DNA from: Aquimarina mytili
GTDB taxonomy: Bacteria > Bacteroidota > Bacteroidia > Flavobacteriales > Flavobacteriaceae
Direction of reading: 5' to 3'
Assembly (NCBI RefSeq): GCF_016735115.1
Contig: NZ_JAERQJ010000003.1
Location: forward strand, 620,001 to 684,000
Length of the DNA: 64,000 bases
This document shows, one piece after another, positions 26,244-33,937 of this stretch. Each line of letters starts with the position of its first letter. Positions within the stretch are counted from its first letter, which is position 1. The position numbers were made by a program, and so were the translations under genes. The notes under the pieces were generated by a model that was given only the letters and a program-made list of their open reading frames with translations, did no database searches and was not told the DNA's origin.

Positions 26244-27893
26244 TTAAATGATATCTACTGTTTTCCCTTTTATAGCCACTGATCCGCTTGCTTCGATTTT
26301 CAAATCTCCTTTGGACATAATCTTACAATCTTTTGCACTCAGTATGTCAATTCCTTTTTTGTTTAATTCGACCTGGTTACCATGGCTATCTGACAGTTCT
26401 ATACGCTTTTGTTTTTCATCAATAGTAATTCGATTTTTATCAGAAGTAGCAATGGTGATACATTGTTTTTCTTCATCCAAAAACAGCTGAAAGTTTGATT
26501 GGGTAAAAATTCCTTTGGATTTGGGATGCTTATCCAATGGAAGGGGTGGTTTGTTAATAGGGTTATAGACAGATCCCATTATAATTGCGTGTCTTGGATC
26601 ATCGTTGAGAAACCCTACAATTACCTCATCATTTGGTTGCGGTATAAAAAAAGTACCTCGATTTGCTCCTGCGTCCAGCGTTGTTAAACGTGCCCATACC
26701 GTTTGTTTTTCTCCAAAAGCAGGTATAGTAACCTTAATGCGGTGCAAATTATCTGGATCTCTTTCTGTAGGTTGCACTACCCCTATTTGTAACCCATTTA
26801 CTCCTGGCAATAATCCTGCTGCCGGTGTATCCATAACTTTATTTGAAGCAGTAAACCAGCAAGCTTCCATTCCTATTTGAAGATACGTATCCCAACCATC
26901 AACGGTAACCTCTTGTCTAACTGCAGATATAACATTTTTACCAGAGAATGTCTTGCTAAAATCTTTAATTACCAGGGTATCACCAACCTTTATTTTACCA
27001 GTTCCCGGAATTTTAACCCATCCTTTTATAAGTGAAAGTCTAGATTTTAATACTTGTGCGCTAGACCATAATTTAAGCTCCATAGAGGTGGTAGGAACCC
27101 CCGTCATTAACATAGCTTTTTCTGTTCCCATAGTCTGAGCTATCTTTGGGATATCAATATGTTTTTGAGACAGTTTATAGCCTGAGCCCTGGGTAGGTTG
27201 GGTCAACTTATTTTTAGTAATGTCCCAGGCAAATGCCTGTACCGAATTGTATTGTTGATCTGCACTAATTTGCAACTCGAAATCATAAATTTCGCCCAAT
27301 CCAAGTTCTAAAGTACCTGATGCTTTTTGTAACCTAGGTTTAAAAATAGAGACCTTCCCGTTATATATACTAACAAGCTGAGCATTTGCTTCTGCCCTTG
27401 ACAGCATAAAATCCCAGTCTGTAGTATAATACTGTATCATTTGTTGGTGGGTCACCGGTGTATTTTCAATGATCCCTTTTTCTAATCCATTTTGTTTCAG
27501 CAAACTTTTGTAAATCTGCACATCCTCTACTTTAGCATGCACTTTATTTTTTCGATGACTATTCATCTTTATGGTTACATCACTGATTTCGACAGTAAGT
27601 GTGGGGTTGATTCCATTAAGTTCGAACACCTTATTCACTACTATACCACTAAATATCTTAGTTTCTTCTTCTGTCTTTTCTTCATACTTTAAAGCAATTG
27701 TTATTTGTTTACCGAGATCAAATGAAGTGTCATCCAAAATCTTAAACTCTTTTTTGGGTATATCTCCATCTATAAATCTAAGTTCGGCTGTTGGAATTTT
27801 GTTAAATTCGTTTGTCACGTCGATAGAAAGCAGCTCGTATGTACCGCTAATTTCTATACCCTCACTTTTTATAATTGCTGTAACTACTGACAT
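26244..27893 (-). CDS. VgrG-like spike / baseplate protein V (Afp8-like)
   Basis: 549 residues. N-terminal gp27-like half ('LSIDVTNEFNKIPTAELRF' to 'KHIDIPKIAQTMG'), an OB fold near 375-455 ('GLQIGVVQPTERDPDNLHRI', 'KVTIPAF', 'WARLTTLDAGANRGTFFIPQ', 'PNDEVIVGFLNDDPRHAIIM', 'GSVYNP'), and a short C-terminal beta-helix ('ITIDEKQKRIELSDSHGNQV', ending 'GSVAIKGKTVDII'). This is the trimeric spike that carries the PAAR-like tip and connects to the first tube ring. No C-terminal toxin extension is present. Confidence 0.92.
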   Translation of the reverse strand: MSVVTAIIKSEGIEISGTYELLSIDVTNEFNKIPTAELRFIDGDIPKKEFKILDDTSFDLGKQITIALKYEEKTEEETKIFSGIVVNKVFELNGINPTLTVEISDVTIKMNSHRKNKVHAKVEDVQIYKSLLKQNGLEKGIIENTPVTHQQMIQYYTTDWDFMLSRAEANAQLVSIYNGKVSIFKPRLQKASGTLELGLGEIYDFELQISADQQYNSVQAFAWDITKNKLTQPTQGSGYKLSQKHIDIPKIAQTMGTEKAMLMTGVPTTSMELKLWSSAQVLKSRLSLIKGWVKIPGTGKIKVGDTLVIKDFSKTFSGKNVISAVRQEVTVDGWDTYLQIGMEACWFTASNKVMDTPAAGLLPGVNGLQIGVVQPTERDPDNLHRIKVTIPAFGEKQTVWARLTTLDAGANRGTFFIPQPNDEVIVGFLNDDPRHAIIMGSVYNPINKPPLPLDKHPKSKGIFTQSNFQLFLDEEKQCITIATSDKNRITIDEKQKRIELSDSHGNQVELNKKGIDILSAKDCKIMSKGDLKIEASGSVAIKGKTVDII

Positions 27894-27897
27894 GTTC

Positions 27898-28593
27898 TTA
27901 CTTTTCTATTGGTGGAAAATAAATTCGCTGCCCGGGTTGTAGGTTTCTGAAATTATCCAGGTTATTTGCTTTTGCTACCCATGGATAATATTGGGCAGAT
28001 CCATAGATTTGTTTACACATTAATGGAAGTCGATCGTGTGCTCCCACAATTCGGTAATGTGTAAGATCCGGAGAATTCTTTCCTTCCTTTTTAAGTCTTT
28101 CGACTGTTTCTAAATCTCCAAAAAACTCGGTATCCAGCTCTGCTCTTAAAGGAATACCACTGCCTGTAAATTGGGTGTAATTAATATTTACAGAACTTAA
28201 TCTACATTTAAAATACAGGTCACCCCAAAGTAATATCAAATATGGAGGTTGATGAATATCCCCGTCCATCTTGCTGGTCAGCTCTAAAAACTTCTGAACT
28301 TTTTTTGAAACATCATTACGATCAAAAAGATTACGTATCCCAAAATGTGTATCTACTTTGTTCCCATCCAAAATAAGTTTAAGACTTAGTTTTTCCGGTT
28401 TAGAGAATCCATATTTAGCTTCACTACCTGTAGTATTTATCCCTTGTTTTCGGCTGTATGTATTTTGATAGGACAGCGAATAGGATTCAGGATTAAACAT
28501 CGCCTCAAACGAACCTAATTTTTTAACTCGCGTTGCATCTGTAAAACTGTATATAGTTAGTTTTTCTAATATGGTAAAAGAATCAAAAGTCAT
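27898..28593 (-). CDS. CIS tube-baseplate linker with C-terminal LysM (Afp7-like)
   Basis: 231 residues. The N-terminal part ('AMFNPESYSLSYQNTYSRKQ', 'GFSKPEKLSLKLILDG', 'PPYLILLWGDLYFKCRLSSV') is the CIS tube-protein-like domain found in Afp7/Pvc7 and in phage gp53-like factors. Residues about 180-231 are a LysM ('YRIVGAHDRLPLMCKQIYGS', 'NNLDNFRNLQPGQRIYFPP'). The LysM here glues baseplate parts, as in gp53, rather than binding peptidoglycan. The gene is 4 bp from the spike gene and 2 bp from the DUF5908 gene. Confidence 0.9.
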   Translation of the reverse strand: MTFDSFTILEKLTIYSFTDATRVKKLGSFEAMFNPESYSLSYQNTYSRKQGINTTGSEAKYGFSKPEKLSLKLILDGNKVDTHFGIRNLFDRNDVSKKVQKFLELTSKMDGDIHQPPYLILLWGDLYFKCRLSSVNINYTQFTGSGIPLRAELDTEFFGDLETVERLKKEGKNSPDLTHYRIVGAHDRLPLMCKQIYGSAQYYPWVAKANNLDNFRNLQPGQRIYFPPIEK

Positions 28594-28595
28594 AA

Positions 28596-28748
28596 TTATC
28601 TACGATTTTTCTTTTTTAATATTTTTAATACTTGTGTTACACATTCTTGTACTATATTATCCTTATTATGGTCATCATTCATGGAGGACTTTTTTTGGTC
28701 TTCTTGAAGTACGGCTCTAATTATTAATTCTTTAATCTCTACTGGCAT
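28596..28748 (-). CDS. DUF5908 family small protein (Afp6-position)
   Basis: 50 residues, starting 'MPVEIKELIIRAVLQEDQKK' and ending in a basic helix. The M-P-V/I-E-I-K/R-E-L-x-I-x-A opening is characteristic of the small DUF5908 proteins encoded between tube and LysM genes in Bacteroidota eCIS and T6SS-iii loci. It fits tightly between neighbours (2 bp on each side), so it is clearly translated in the operon. Function unknown; a small baseplate adaptor or chaperone is an inference. Confidence 0.85.
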   Translation of the reverse strand: MPVEIKELIIRAVLQEDQKKSSMNDDHNKDNIVQECVTQVLKILKKKNRR

Positions 28749-28750
28749 GA

Positions 28751-29248
28751 CTATAATCCTACGGTTTGAAATCTGGTATATGCTAACTCCATTGTATCGA
28801 TAAGAACAGTATTAGACTGCCCATCGAGATCTGAAACAGACCATTTCACAGGATATGCTTTAAAAAACATCCAAGCGCCTGCTGGAACCGAAATTCCGCC
28901 AATCTCATTAAATAATGTTATCAATACATTAGAAGGTGCAAACTTGAAACTCGAAAATGCAATATTAAATTCCGCGGTTAATGGCGATGGAACAAAGCTT
29001 GTGCTATACCCACGCTCTAAAACCAGATTGTTGTAGTTTACCTTACCTGGTAAACGATGTGCAAAAAGATTTTGCCCGCCTTCGTTTACAGTATCTGTTT
29101 GTATATCTGCACTAAGTCCACTTACTTTTTGAAATCGAAAATCGATTGGATTAGGAATTACTCCTCCTGCAAAGAAAAAGACACCAAATCGATGGGATAA
29201 TGCTGGACTTGGATCTACAATTTTCTTGAAATTTTCTAGTGCTCCCAT
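28751..29248 (-). CDS. Tube protein (gp19-like), Afp5-type
   Basis: 165 residues. T4 gp19-like inner-tube fold: 'HRFGVFFFAGGVIPNPIDF', 'FQKVSGLSADIQTDTVNEGG', 'KVNYNNLVLERGYS', 'KAYPVKWSVSDLDGQSNTVL', 'IDTMELAYTRFQTVGL'. It differs from the other two tube genes and is nearest to the baseplate genes, the position of Afp5, which initiates the tube above the spike. 9 bp separate it from the next tube gene. Confidence 0.88.
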   Translation of the reverse strand: MGALENFKKIVDPSPALSHRFGVFFFAGGVIPNPIDFRFQKVSGLSADIQTDTVNEGGQNLFAHRLPGKVNYNNLVLERGYSTSFVPSPLTAEFNIAFSSFKFAPSNVLITLFNEIGGISVPAGAWMFFKAYPVKWSVSDLDGQSNTVLIDTMELAYTRFQTVGL

Positions 29249-29256
29249 AGGTTCTA

Positions 29257-29706
29257 TTATTCGTGGTGTGTTAATTTTATATCGTGAGCAATTAAATCCA
29301 GACTTTCGATGGCAATATCATTTGTACTGGCATTAAAAGAAGGAGCATTCATTTTTATAGGTAATGCTCGATACACCTCCCAGGTTACGATTGGTGTGTT
29401 GGTTTCATCACATAATGCTATGTTGATGTTCTTCTTATCTTCAGTGCGTAGCCAGTCGTACAAAAACCTTCTATTTTTGACAACACCCCGTTTTAGACTT
29501 ACATTAATAGGTTTACGCTGAGCACGGATCAGGTGATCCCCCATTAACCAACTGAAACCGTGTCTGTATAATACATGCTCATAGTCCATTTCTAAACCTG
29601 AAATTTCAGAAAAATACATCCCTTCTTCTATACCATCAATGATTACTTGATAGTTATAAACTGGTAAAGGATACTGCTGAATAATTGTATGCTTGTCTGT
29701 TGCCAT
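29257..29706 (-). CDS. Tube protein (gp19-like), second paralogue
   Basis: 149 residues. gp19-like: 'YPLPVYNYQVIIDGIEEGMY', 'FSEISGLEMDYEHVLYRHG', 'INVSLKRGVVKNRRFLYDWL', 'VTWEVYRALPIKMNAPSFNA', 'STNDIAIESLDLIAHDI'. It is most similar to the 157-residue tube protein upstream (shared 'APSF[ND]AS[ST]N[DE][VI]A[IL]ES' region). It may form specific rings or a variant tube segment. Having three tube genes with one sheath gene is a feature of this locus. Confidence 0.88.
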   Translation of the reverse strand: MATDKHTIIQQYPLPVYNYQVIIDGIEEGMYFSEISGLEMDYEHVLYRHGFSWLMGDHLIRAQRKPINVSLKRGVVKNRRFLYDWLRTEDKKNINIALCDETNTPIVTWEVYRALPIKMNAPSFNASTNDIAIESLDLIAHDIKLTHHE

Positions 29707-29772
29707 AATGATAAATTTTACAATGAATTGCCGGTCAAATCAAAAGCCTGGATTAAACATTTCCATGAAGGA

Positions 29773-30246
29773 TTAAGCTTCTTCCATAGTTACACGAAAT
29801 GCCATAAGCTCCATGGATTCTAATGCCACTTCATTTGAACTTGCATCAAAAGAAGGAGCCGTTAACTTGGTTGGAAATGCATCAATGACTTTCCAGCTTA
29901 CAATCGTGCTTCCTGTTTCATCCAACAAATGCACTACAATATCTTTTTTATCAATACGGTTTAATTCGATATCATTAATCCATTCATAAAAAGCCGGAAT
30001 GCTTTTTCCTTTTACGAATCCTTTTTCAAGCGTGATATTAACCGGTTGAATCTGACCTGGCATATACATAATATTAGGCCCAACTTTACCACCTGCGGCA
30101 AAGCTTTCTTTATAGGTTATTGTTTCAAAAGATAGATCCAGACCTGTAACTTTGGAAAAGCTAAAAGATGCTCCATCGATGTCTACCCTATAGTTATACG
30201 TTACTAATGGGTAATCTGTTTTTATTTGTTCTTTTGTTAAAGCCAT
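29773..30246 (-). CDS. Main tube protein (gp19-like), Afp1-type
   Basis: 157 residues. gp19/Hcp-like fold: 'YPLVTYNYRVDIDGASFSF', 'SKVTGLDLSFETITYKESFA', 'VNITLEKGFVKGKSIPAFYE', 'VSWKVIDAFPTKLTAPSFDA', 'SSNEVALESMELMAFRVTME'. It follows the sheath gene, like Afp1 neighbours Afp2-4, and is the probable major tube subunit; hexameric rings would stack to make the lumen that holds cargo. The 95-bp gap to the sheath gene may hold an extra promoter or processing site. Confidence 0.9.
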   Translation of the reverse strand: MALTKEQIKTDYPLVTYNYRVDIDGASFSFSKVTGLDLSFETITYKESFAAGGKVGPNIMYMPGQIQPVNITLEKGFVKGKSIPAFYEWINDIELNRIDKKDIVVHLLDETGSTIVSWKVIDAFPTKLTAPSFDASSNEVALESMELMAFRVTMEEA

Positions 30247-30341
30247 TTTCTTTACTATTTAATTATGATTGAACATTAAGTGGCTTCGGTAAGGAAATTT
30301 TACAATTGAATTACCAAACCACCTTTAAAAACTACTCTGGT

Positions 30342-31988
30342 TTATACTTCCTGTAGTTTATGTGAGAATTTCAGTATGATAAATTCTGCAGGTCTTGCTG
30401 CTGCAATTCCTATTTCTACTACCATACGACCTTCAAGAATATCTTGTTGTGTCATTGTTTTCCCTAATCCCACATTGACGAAATAGGCTTGCTCTTCGGT
30501 TGAACCTACTAAACCACCTTGTTGCCAGATTCCATACAAGAAGCTTTCGATCATAGCTTTGACCTTTAACCAGGTGGTAGGGTCATTAGATTCGAATACG
30601 GCAAAATGCGAAGCTTTTTTTGTAGATTCTTCTATCATGTTAAATAATCTACGTACAGATACATATCGCCACTCATTATCATTTCCTGCCAGTGTTCTAG
30701 CTCCCCATACCAGAGTTCCTTTACCCACAAAGCTTCTAATAGCGTTTACTGATTTTCCTGCGGTGGCATCAACATTAAGACGTTCCTGATCTGCAGAACT
30801 TATTTTTACAACTGGTCCTATTACGGAGTTTATGCTTACATTGGCTGGAGCTTTCCACACTCCTCTTTCTCGATCTGTAGTAGCATACACTCCAGCAACG
30901 GCAGCACTAGGTGGTAATACGATTGTTTCTTTGGCTAATTCGCTTTTAATTTTACTATATAAAGCGGTACCTTCTTTACTTTCTAGGCTTACAGATCCTT
31001 CGCCTCCACTTTGTTTGATTAGTTCCTGACCACTAGCTCCGGGAGTTTGATTTACCAGTCCATTTTGATTCACTGCTTCTATATCAAAATTATCTTTATC
31101 TTCAAATGCTTCCCACGCAGCCAACAAATCATTAACGACGATCCCATCTGCAGGAACATTAGAAATCGTTAAAAGTTTGCTTGATGGAATAGAAAATTCT
31201 ATAGTGTCACCACTGCCTCCGTTGATTCTATATTTTGGTGTTTCAGAAATACTACCGGTATAGGTAATTTTAATGCTATCGTGTATTATTTCAAAAAATG
31301 CAGTATCTGAAGATGAAGATAGATTGATGATACTCACATCACTATCATCATAGATATGGTTAAGCGAGGTATGTATATATGGTGTATACGCCGCGCCATA
31401 TTTTAGATTGTTAGTACCTATTGCATTTCTAAATCCACTAGCATCTTCATCATCTCTCTTGATATCAAAAATGCAAAATCTATCCTTTAGGTCAGCACAT
31501 TGCGCTAGAGCCTGCTGACAGATGGCATAGTAATCATTTGCTGATAGTTTAGCTGCCTCACCTAGCATAATAAGAGTTGGTTCGTCTTCCTTACTTAAGA
31601 TTTCAAGTCCTCTTTCAAAAGCTTTTTTTGTGTAACTGTCTTCAAAAGAACCTACTGATACAATGTAACAATCGCCACCTCCATTTTTGAAATAAAGATC
31701 TAAAGCATAGTATAACGTACTTGCGGGTGGAGTAGCAGTAAGTTTTTGTAGTTGCTCGTCGTCATCAATAAGAACTTCAAATTCTGATTTTTGAGCACCT
31801 CCATATATTTCTTTAAATTCTAAAAAAGTAGAAACTCGTATCGCCTTATCAGATATACTTTTTCCTTCTTTTACTGCTTTTTCGGTAAACCCAATAAAAG
31901 CGGGTACTGCTGTTGACACACCTGCAATGGATTGTGGCAAAACGGGTACTTCTTCTGTGTACACATCAGGTGTTAAAAAACTAGACAT
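30342..31988 (-). CDS. Contractile sheath protein (Afp2-4 family)
   Basis: 548 residues from the ATG at 31988 ('SSFLTPDVYTEEVPVLPQSI' is the normal sheath start; a longer frame from 32036 adds 16 residues without homology). The C-terminal sheath core is clear: 'GVWKAPANVSINSVIGPVVK', 'GTLVWGARTLAGNDNEWRYV', 'SVRRLFNMIEESTKKASHFA', 'VFESNDPTTWLKVKAMIES', 'LYGIWQQGGL', 'MVVEIGIAAARPAEFIILKF'. A variable surface domain fills about 100-340. It is the only sheath gene in the window, whereas Afp has three. Confidence 0.93.
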   Translation of the reverse strand: MSSFLTPDVYTEEVPVLPQSIAGVSTAVPAFIGFTEKAVKEGKSISDKAIRVSTFLEFKEIYGGAQKSEFEVLIDDDEQLQKLTATPPASTLYYALDLYFKNGGGDCYIVSVGSFEDSYTKKAFERGLEILSKEDEPTLIMLGEAAKLSANDYYAICQQALAQCADLKDRFCIFDIKRDDEDASGFRNAIGTNNLKYGAAYTPYIHTSLNHIYDDSDVSIINLSSSSDTAFFEIIHDSIKITYTGSISETPKYRINGGSGDTIEFSIPSSKLLTISNVPADGIVVNDLLAAWEAFEDKDNFDIEAVNQNGLVNQTPGASGQELIKQSGGEGSVSLESKEGTALYSKIKSELAKETIVLPPSAAVAGVYATTDRERGVWKAPANVSINSVIGPVVKISSADQERLNVDATAGKSVNAIRSFVGKGTLVWGARTLAGNDNEWRYVSVRRLFNMIEESTKKASHFAVFESNDPTTWLKVKAMIESFLYGIWQQGGLVGSTEEQAYFVNVGLGKTMTQQDILEGRMVVEIGIAAARPAEFIILKFSHKLQEV

Positions 31989-32061
31989 ATTATTTGATTT
32001 TAAAATGTTTATACTTGGCATACCTAAAAATTCCATGTAAGTTTTTTGATCTGCCTTTTAC

Positions 32062-32838
32062 TTATTTAATTTTAATTATTTGAATACCTTGTTGTTGTGC
32101 GCGGGGATTTGGTAGATGGCTGATGAGCACATCTTCGTTTTGAAGCAGTTTGATATTTTTAATGGGTTTACTGCTGTAGGGGATTGCATCTCTAGATTCA
32201 AAGACTCTAATTTGACTATTCGGAAAATTTAATTGTAGAGAACTTATAATCTGATCCGATATATTTTGATCAATACTGATTTCATGAAAACGTATTTGTT
32301 CATCTCTGGATTCTAATCTTACATTAGTATCTTGAGAATTAGAAACGAAATAGTACTTCCATTTTATAGATTTTGCCCTGAATATTGCTTTAAACTTAGC
32401 TGATTCACCAATAGGCTCTGTATTGATTTTATTTCCTGCGATTATAATATTTGCTAATGCCGGGAAACCTTGAAAAGTACCTTTTTTCTCTATCTGGGTA
32501 CTTATTAATTCTGAACTATCTAAGGGTTGTTGCAAATTTGTGAAAGAAATCATGTTTCCTTTTTCTATGGCAGAAAAATCTGTGACCTCTTGAATACTCC
32601 CTGATGTTGGATATATGTAAAAAGTGAATGCATCATTTTCTCCTAAAACCGGGAAGGTAGTACCTTCTTCATCAAAAGGCGCTAAAACCTTTATTCTTCC
32701 AGATTCTTTTTTTAGTAGGCAACCCAAGCTAATTAAGCGTTTTTTGGTTTCATTATCCGCAACCAGTATTAAGTCCTTGGGTATCCCCGAAAAATAAGGA
32801 TGTATAATTTCAATATGAAAGAATTCACGATATTCCAT
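32062..32838 (-). CDS. eCIS-associated protein paired with DUF4255, copy 1
   Basis: 258 residues, no signal peptide. Beta-rich; starts 'YREFFHIEIIHPYFSG', with 'DAFTFYIYPTSG' and 'MISFTNLQQ' segments that line up with the protein at 1-1097. It sits between the DUF4255 gene and the sheath gene, so it is an integral member of the main operon. Function unknown. The pairing with DUF4255 in two places of the window suggests a joint structural role, for example at the distal end of the particle. Confidence 0.65.
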   Translation of the reverse strand: MEYREFFHIEIIHPYFSGIPKDLILVADNETKKRLISLGCLLKKESGRIKVLAPFDEEGTTFPVLGENDAFTFYIYPTSGSIQEVTDFSAIEKGNMISFTNLQQPLDSSELISTQIEKKGTFQGFPALANIIIAGNKINTEPIGESAKFKAIFRAKSIKWKYYFVSNSQDTNVRLESRDEQIRFHEISIDQNISDQIISSLQLNFPNSQIRVFESRDAIPYSSKPIKNIKLLQNEDVLISHLPNPRAQQQGIQIIKIK

Positions 32839-32917
32839 CTTTCTACTTATTATGTTTTTAATTCAATTTGTATCTTAATTATTGATATAATCTTTTCTGT
32901 TTCATAAGAACCTTTGC

Positions 32918-33496
32918 CTATTTTTGGCTAGTGTCCAGTGTTATATTTGATAATGGTTCTCCAACAAATTCTATACTTTGGTCATCGATAAATGATAATA
33001 GACGCACCCTATATAACACAGAGGGTAAATAGGAGGTGTTTAAAGAATGCCAAACTTGATTTTGTTCTTCTAAGGGTAGTGATATAAGTTCTACAATCAA
33101 CTTTTCAATATTCTCATCAGATAATTGTGGAGAGTTGAGAGGATCAAAAATTCTATTCACCTGAAAAAACTTGATCAAGTGAGATAAAAACTTAAGTGCT
33201 TGATCATATTTGTTAAACTTGGATACAAACAAAATCAAAAGCTCAATTCTTATTTCCGGATTAGTCTGCGTACGGATTCCGTTTCTTACAATACCCGAAT
33301 ATTGATCTGCATTTCTAAATTTTCTATCCTCAGAAATGTTGATAAGAAAAGGAGTGATTTTATCATTAGTAAAAGAAACAGGGTCATTATTATTGGTACT
33401 AATAAATTCAATAATATTTGACTCCGTAGTTCCTACTACTTTTTTAAAGTGCTCATTTAATTTATCCTTTAAAACATTTAACACAACATCTACCAT
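32918..33496 (-). CDS. DUF4255 / Pvc16_N family protein (eCIS cap-type), copy 1
   Basis: 192 residues. 'DVVLNVLKDKLNEHFKKV', 'IRIELLILFVSKFNKYDQAL', 'KFLSHLIKFFQ', 'EEQNQVWHSLNTSYLPSVLY', 'RVRLLSF' match the DUF4255 layout, with the W-x-x-L and Y-R-V-R-L-L anchor positions. Afp16 of this family caps the tube and stops elongation. It is the first gene of the leftward eCIS operon; its upstream -7 box is at 33528-33535. Confidence 0.85.
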   Translation of the reverse strand: MVDVVLNVLKDKLNEHFKKVVGTTESNIIEFISTNNNDPVSFTNDKITPFLINISEDRKFRNADQYSGIVRNGIRTQTNPEIRIELLILFVSKFNKYDQALKFLSHLIKFFQVNRIFDPLNSPQLSDENIEKLIVELISLPLEEQNQVWHSLNTSYLPSVLYRVRLLSFIDDQSIEFVGEPLSNITLDTSQK

Positions 33497-33527
33497 AATA
33501 TAGGCTTGGCTTACTAATTTGATGTTT

Positions 33528-33535
33528 CAAAAGTA
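33528..33535 (-). promoter_or_regulatory. Putative -7 box of the eCIS operon
   Basis: Minus-strand TACTTTTG fits the Bacteroidota -7 consensus TAnnTTTG and lies about 32 bp before the ATG of the first DUF4255 gene. No convincing -33 TTTG at the standard spacing is visible, so an activator may be needed. Confidence 0.5.
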
Positions 33536-33673
33536 ATTCGGGAAGAGGCATTAGTTATAGCACAAGTCCGGCAAATCCATACAGATTTCCGACATGAGCA
33601 AAGTATCAAATCGACGTACTATAACTTTTGCGACATTGATGAGAATAAATGATATGACTTATTAGATAGTTAC

Positions 33674-33707
33674 AAAAAAATAACCGATTAGAAAATCTAA
33701 TCGGTTA
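33674..33707 (-). terminator. Rho-independent terminator of the split host tRNA-Leu
   Basis: TAACCGATTAGA and TCTAATCGGTTA form a perfect 12-bp stem with a 3-nt loop, followed on the minus strand by TTTTTTT. It lies 8 bp beyond the 3' end of the tRNA-Leu 3' remnant, as expected for a tRNA terminator left behind after the gene was split. Confidence 0.85.
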
Positions 33708-33714
33708 TCATATG

Positions 33715-33771
33715 TACTCAAGGTGGGAATCGAACCCACACTCCCGAAAGAACTGGATTTTGAATCCAGCG
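33715..33771 (-). pseudogene. 3' part of host tRNA-Leu(CAA), cut by the element
   Basis: Minus strand: anticodon arm with CAA, long variable arm 'TTCTTTCGGGAGT', complete T arm 'GTGGGTTCGATTCCCAC' and 3' acceptor strand CTTGAGT-A. The D arm and 5' acceptor strand are missing here; the sequence changes to element DNA at 33772. The missing 5' part is at 61514-61552, and the acceptor strands GCTCAAG (right) and CTTGAGT (left) pair. No promoter remains for this fragment. Confidence 0.92.
33758..33771. repeat. Left attachment core (14-bp direct repeat)
   Basis: TTTTGAATCCAGCG occurs here and at 61514-61527 in the same orientation. It covers the 5' anticodon stem and loop of tRNA-Leu (on the minus strand CGCTGGATTCAAAA). 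It marks the left border of the integrated element. Confidence 0.9.
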
Positions 33772-33882
33772 AATTATAAACATTAATAACTACAAACAAA
33801 CCTAAACATCTATTAAAGCACCATATATAGTAATTTACAAAGATCATTAGAGTTCATTAAAGTTCGCTTGAAACTCATAATT

Positions 33883-33901
33883 GTTTAACCTATGTTTAAC
33901 C
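33883..33901. repeat. Left terminal repeat, possible integrase arm site
   Basis: GTTTAACCTATGTTTAACC contains two GTTTAACC units 11 bp apart. A copy with one mismatch is at 61409-61427, same orientation, 101 bp inside the right border; this one is 112 bp inside the left border. Placement near both ends suggests binding sites for the integrase N-terminal domain. It also overlaps the integrase promoter, so autoregulation is possible. Confidence 0.7.
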
Positions 33902-33910
33902 CAAATTGTG

Positions 33911-33918
33911 TATATTTG
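33911..33918 (+). promoter_or_regulatory. Putative -7 box of the integrase gene
   Basis: TATATTTG fits TAnnTTTG, 19 bp before the preferred ATG at 33938 and next to the GTTTAACC repeats. Confidence 0.55.
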
Positions 33919-33937
33919 TAAAAAATATAGGCAATTT

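Noticed and set aside
1-33496. The eCIS locus as a type VI secretion system or prophage
   Set aside because: No TssJ/L/M membrane complex, ClpV, capsid or terminase; presence of DUF4255, DUF5908, CIS tape measure, Pvc15-type ATPase and DUF4157 indicates eCIS.
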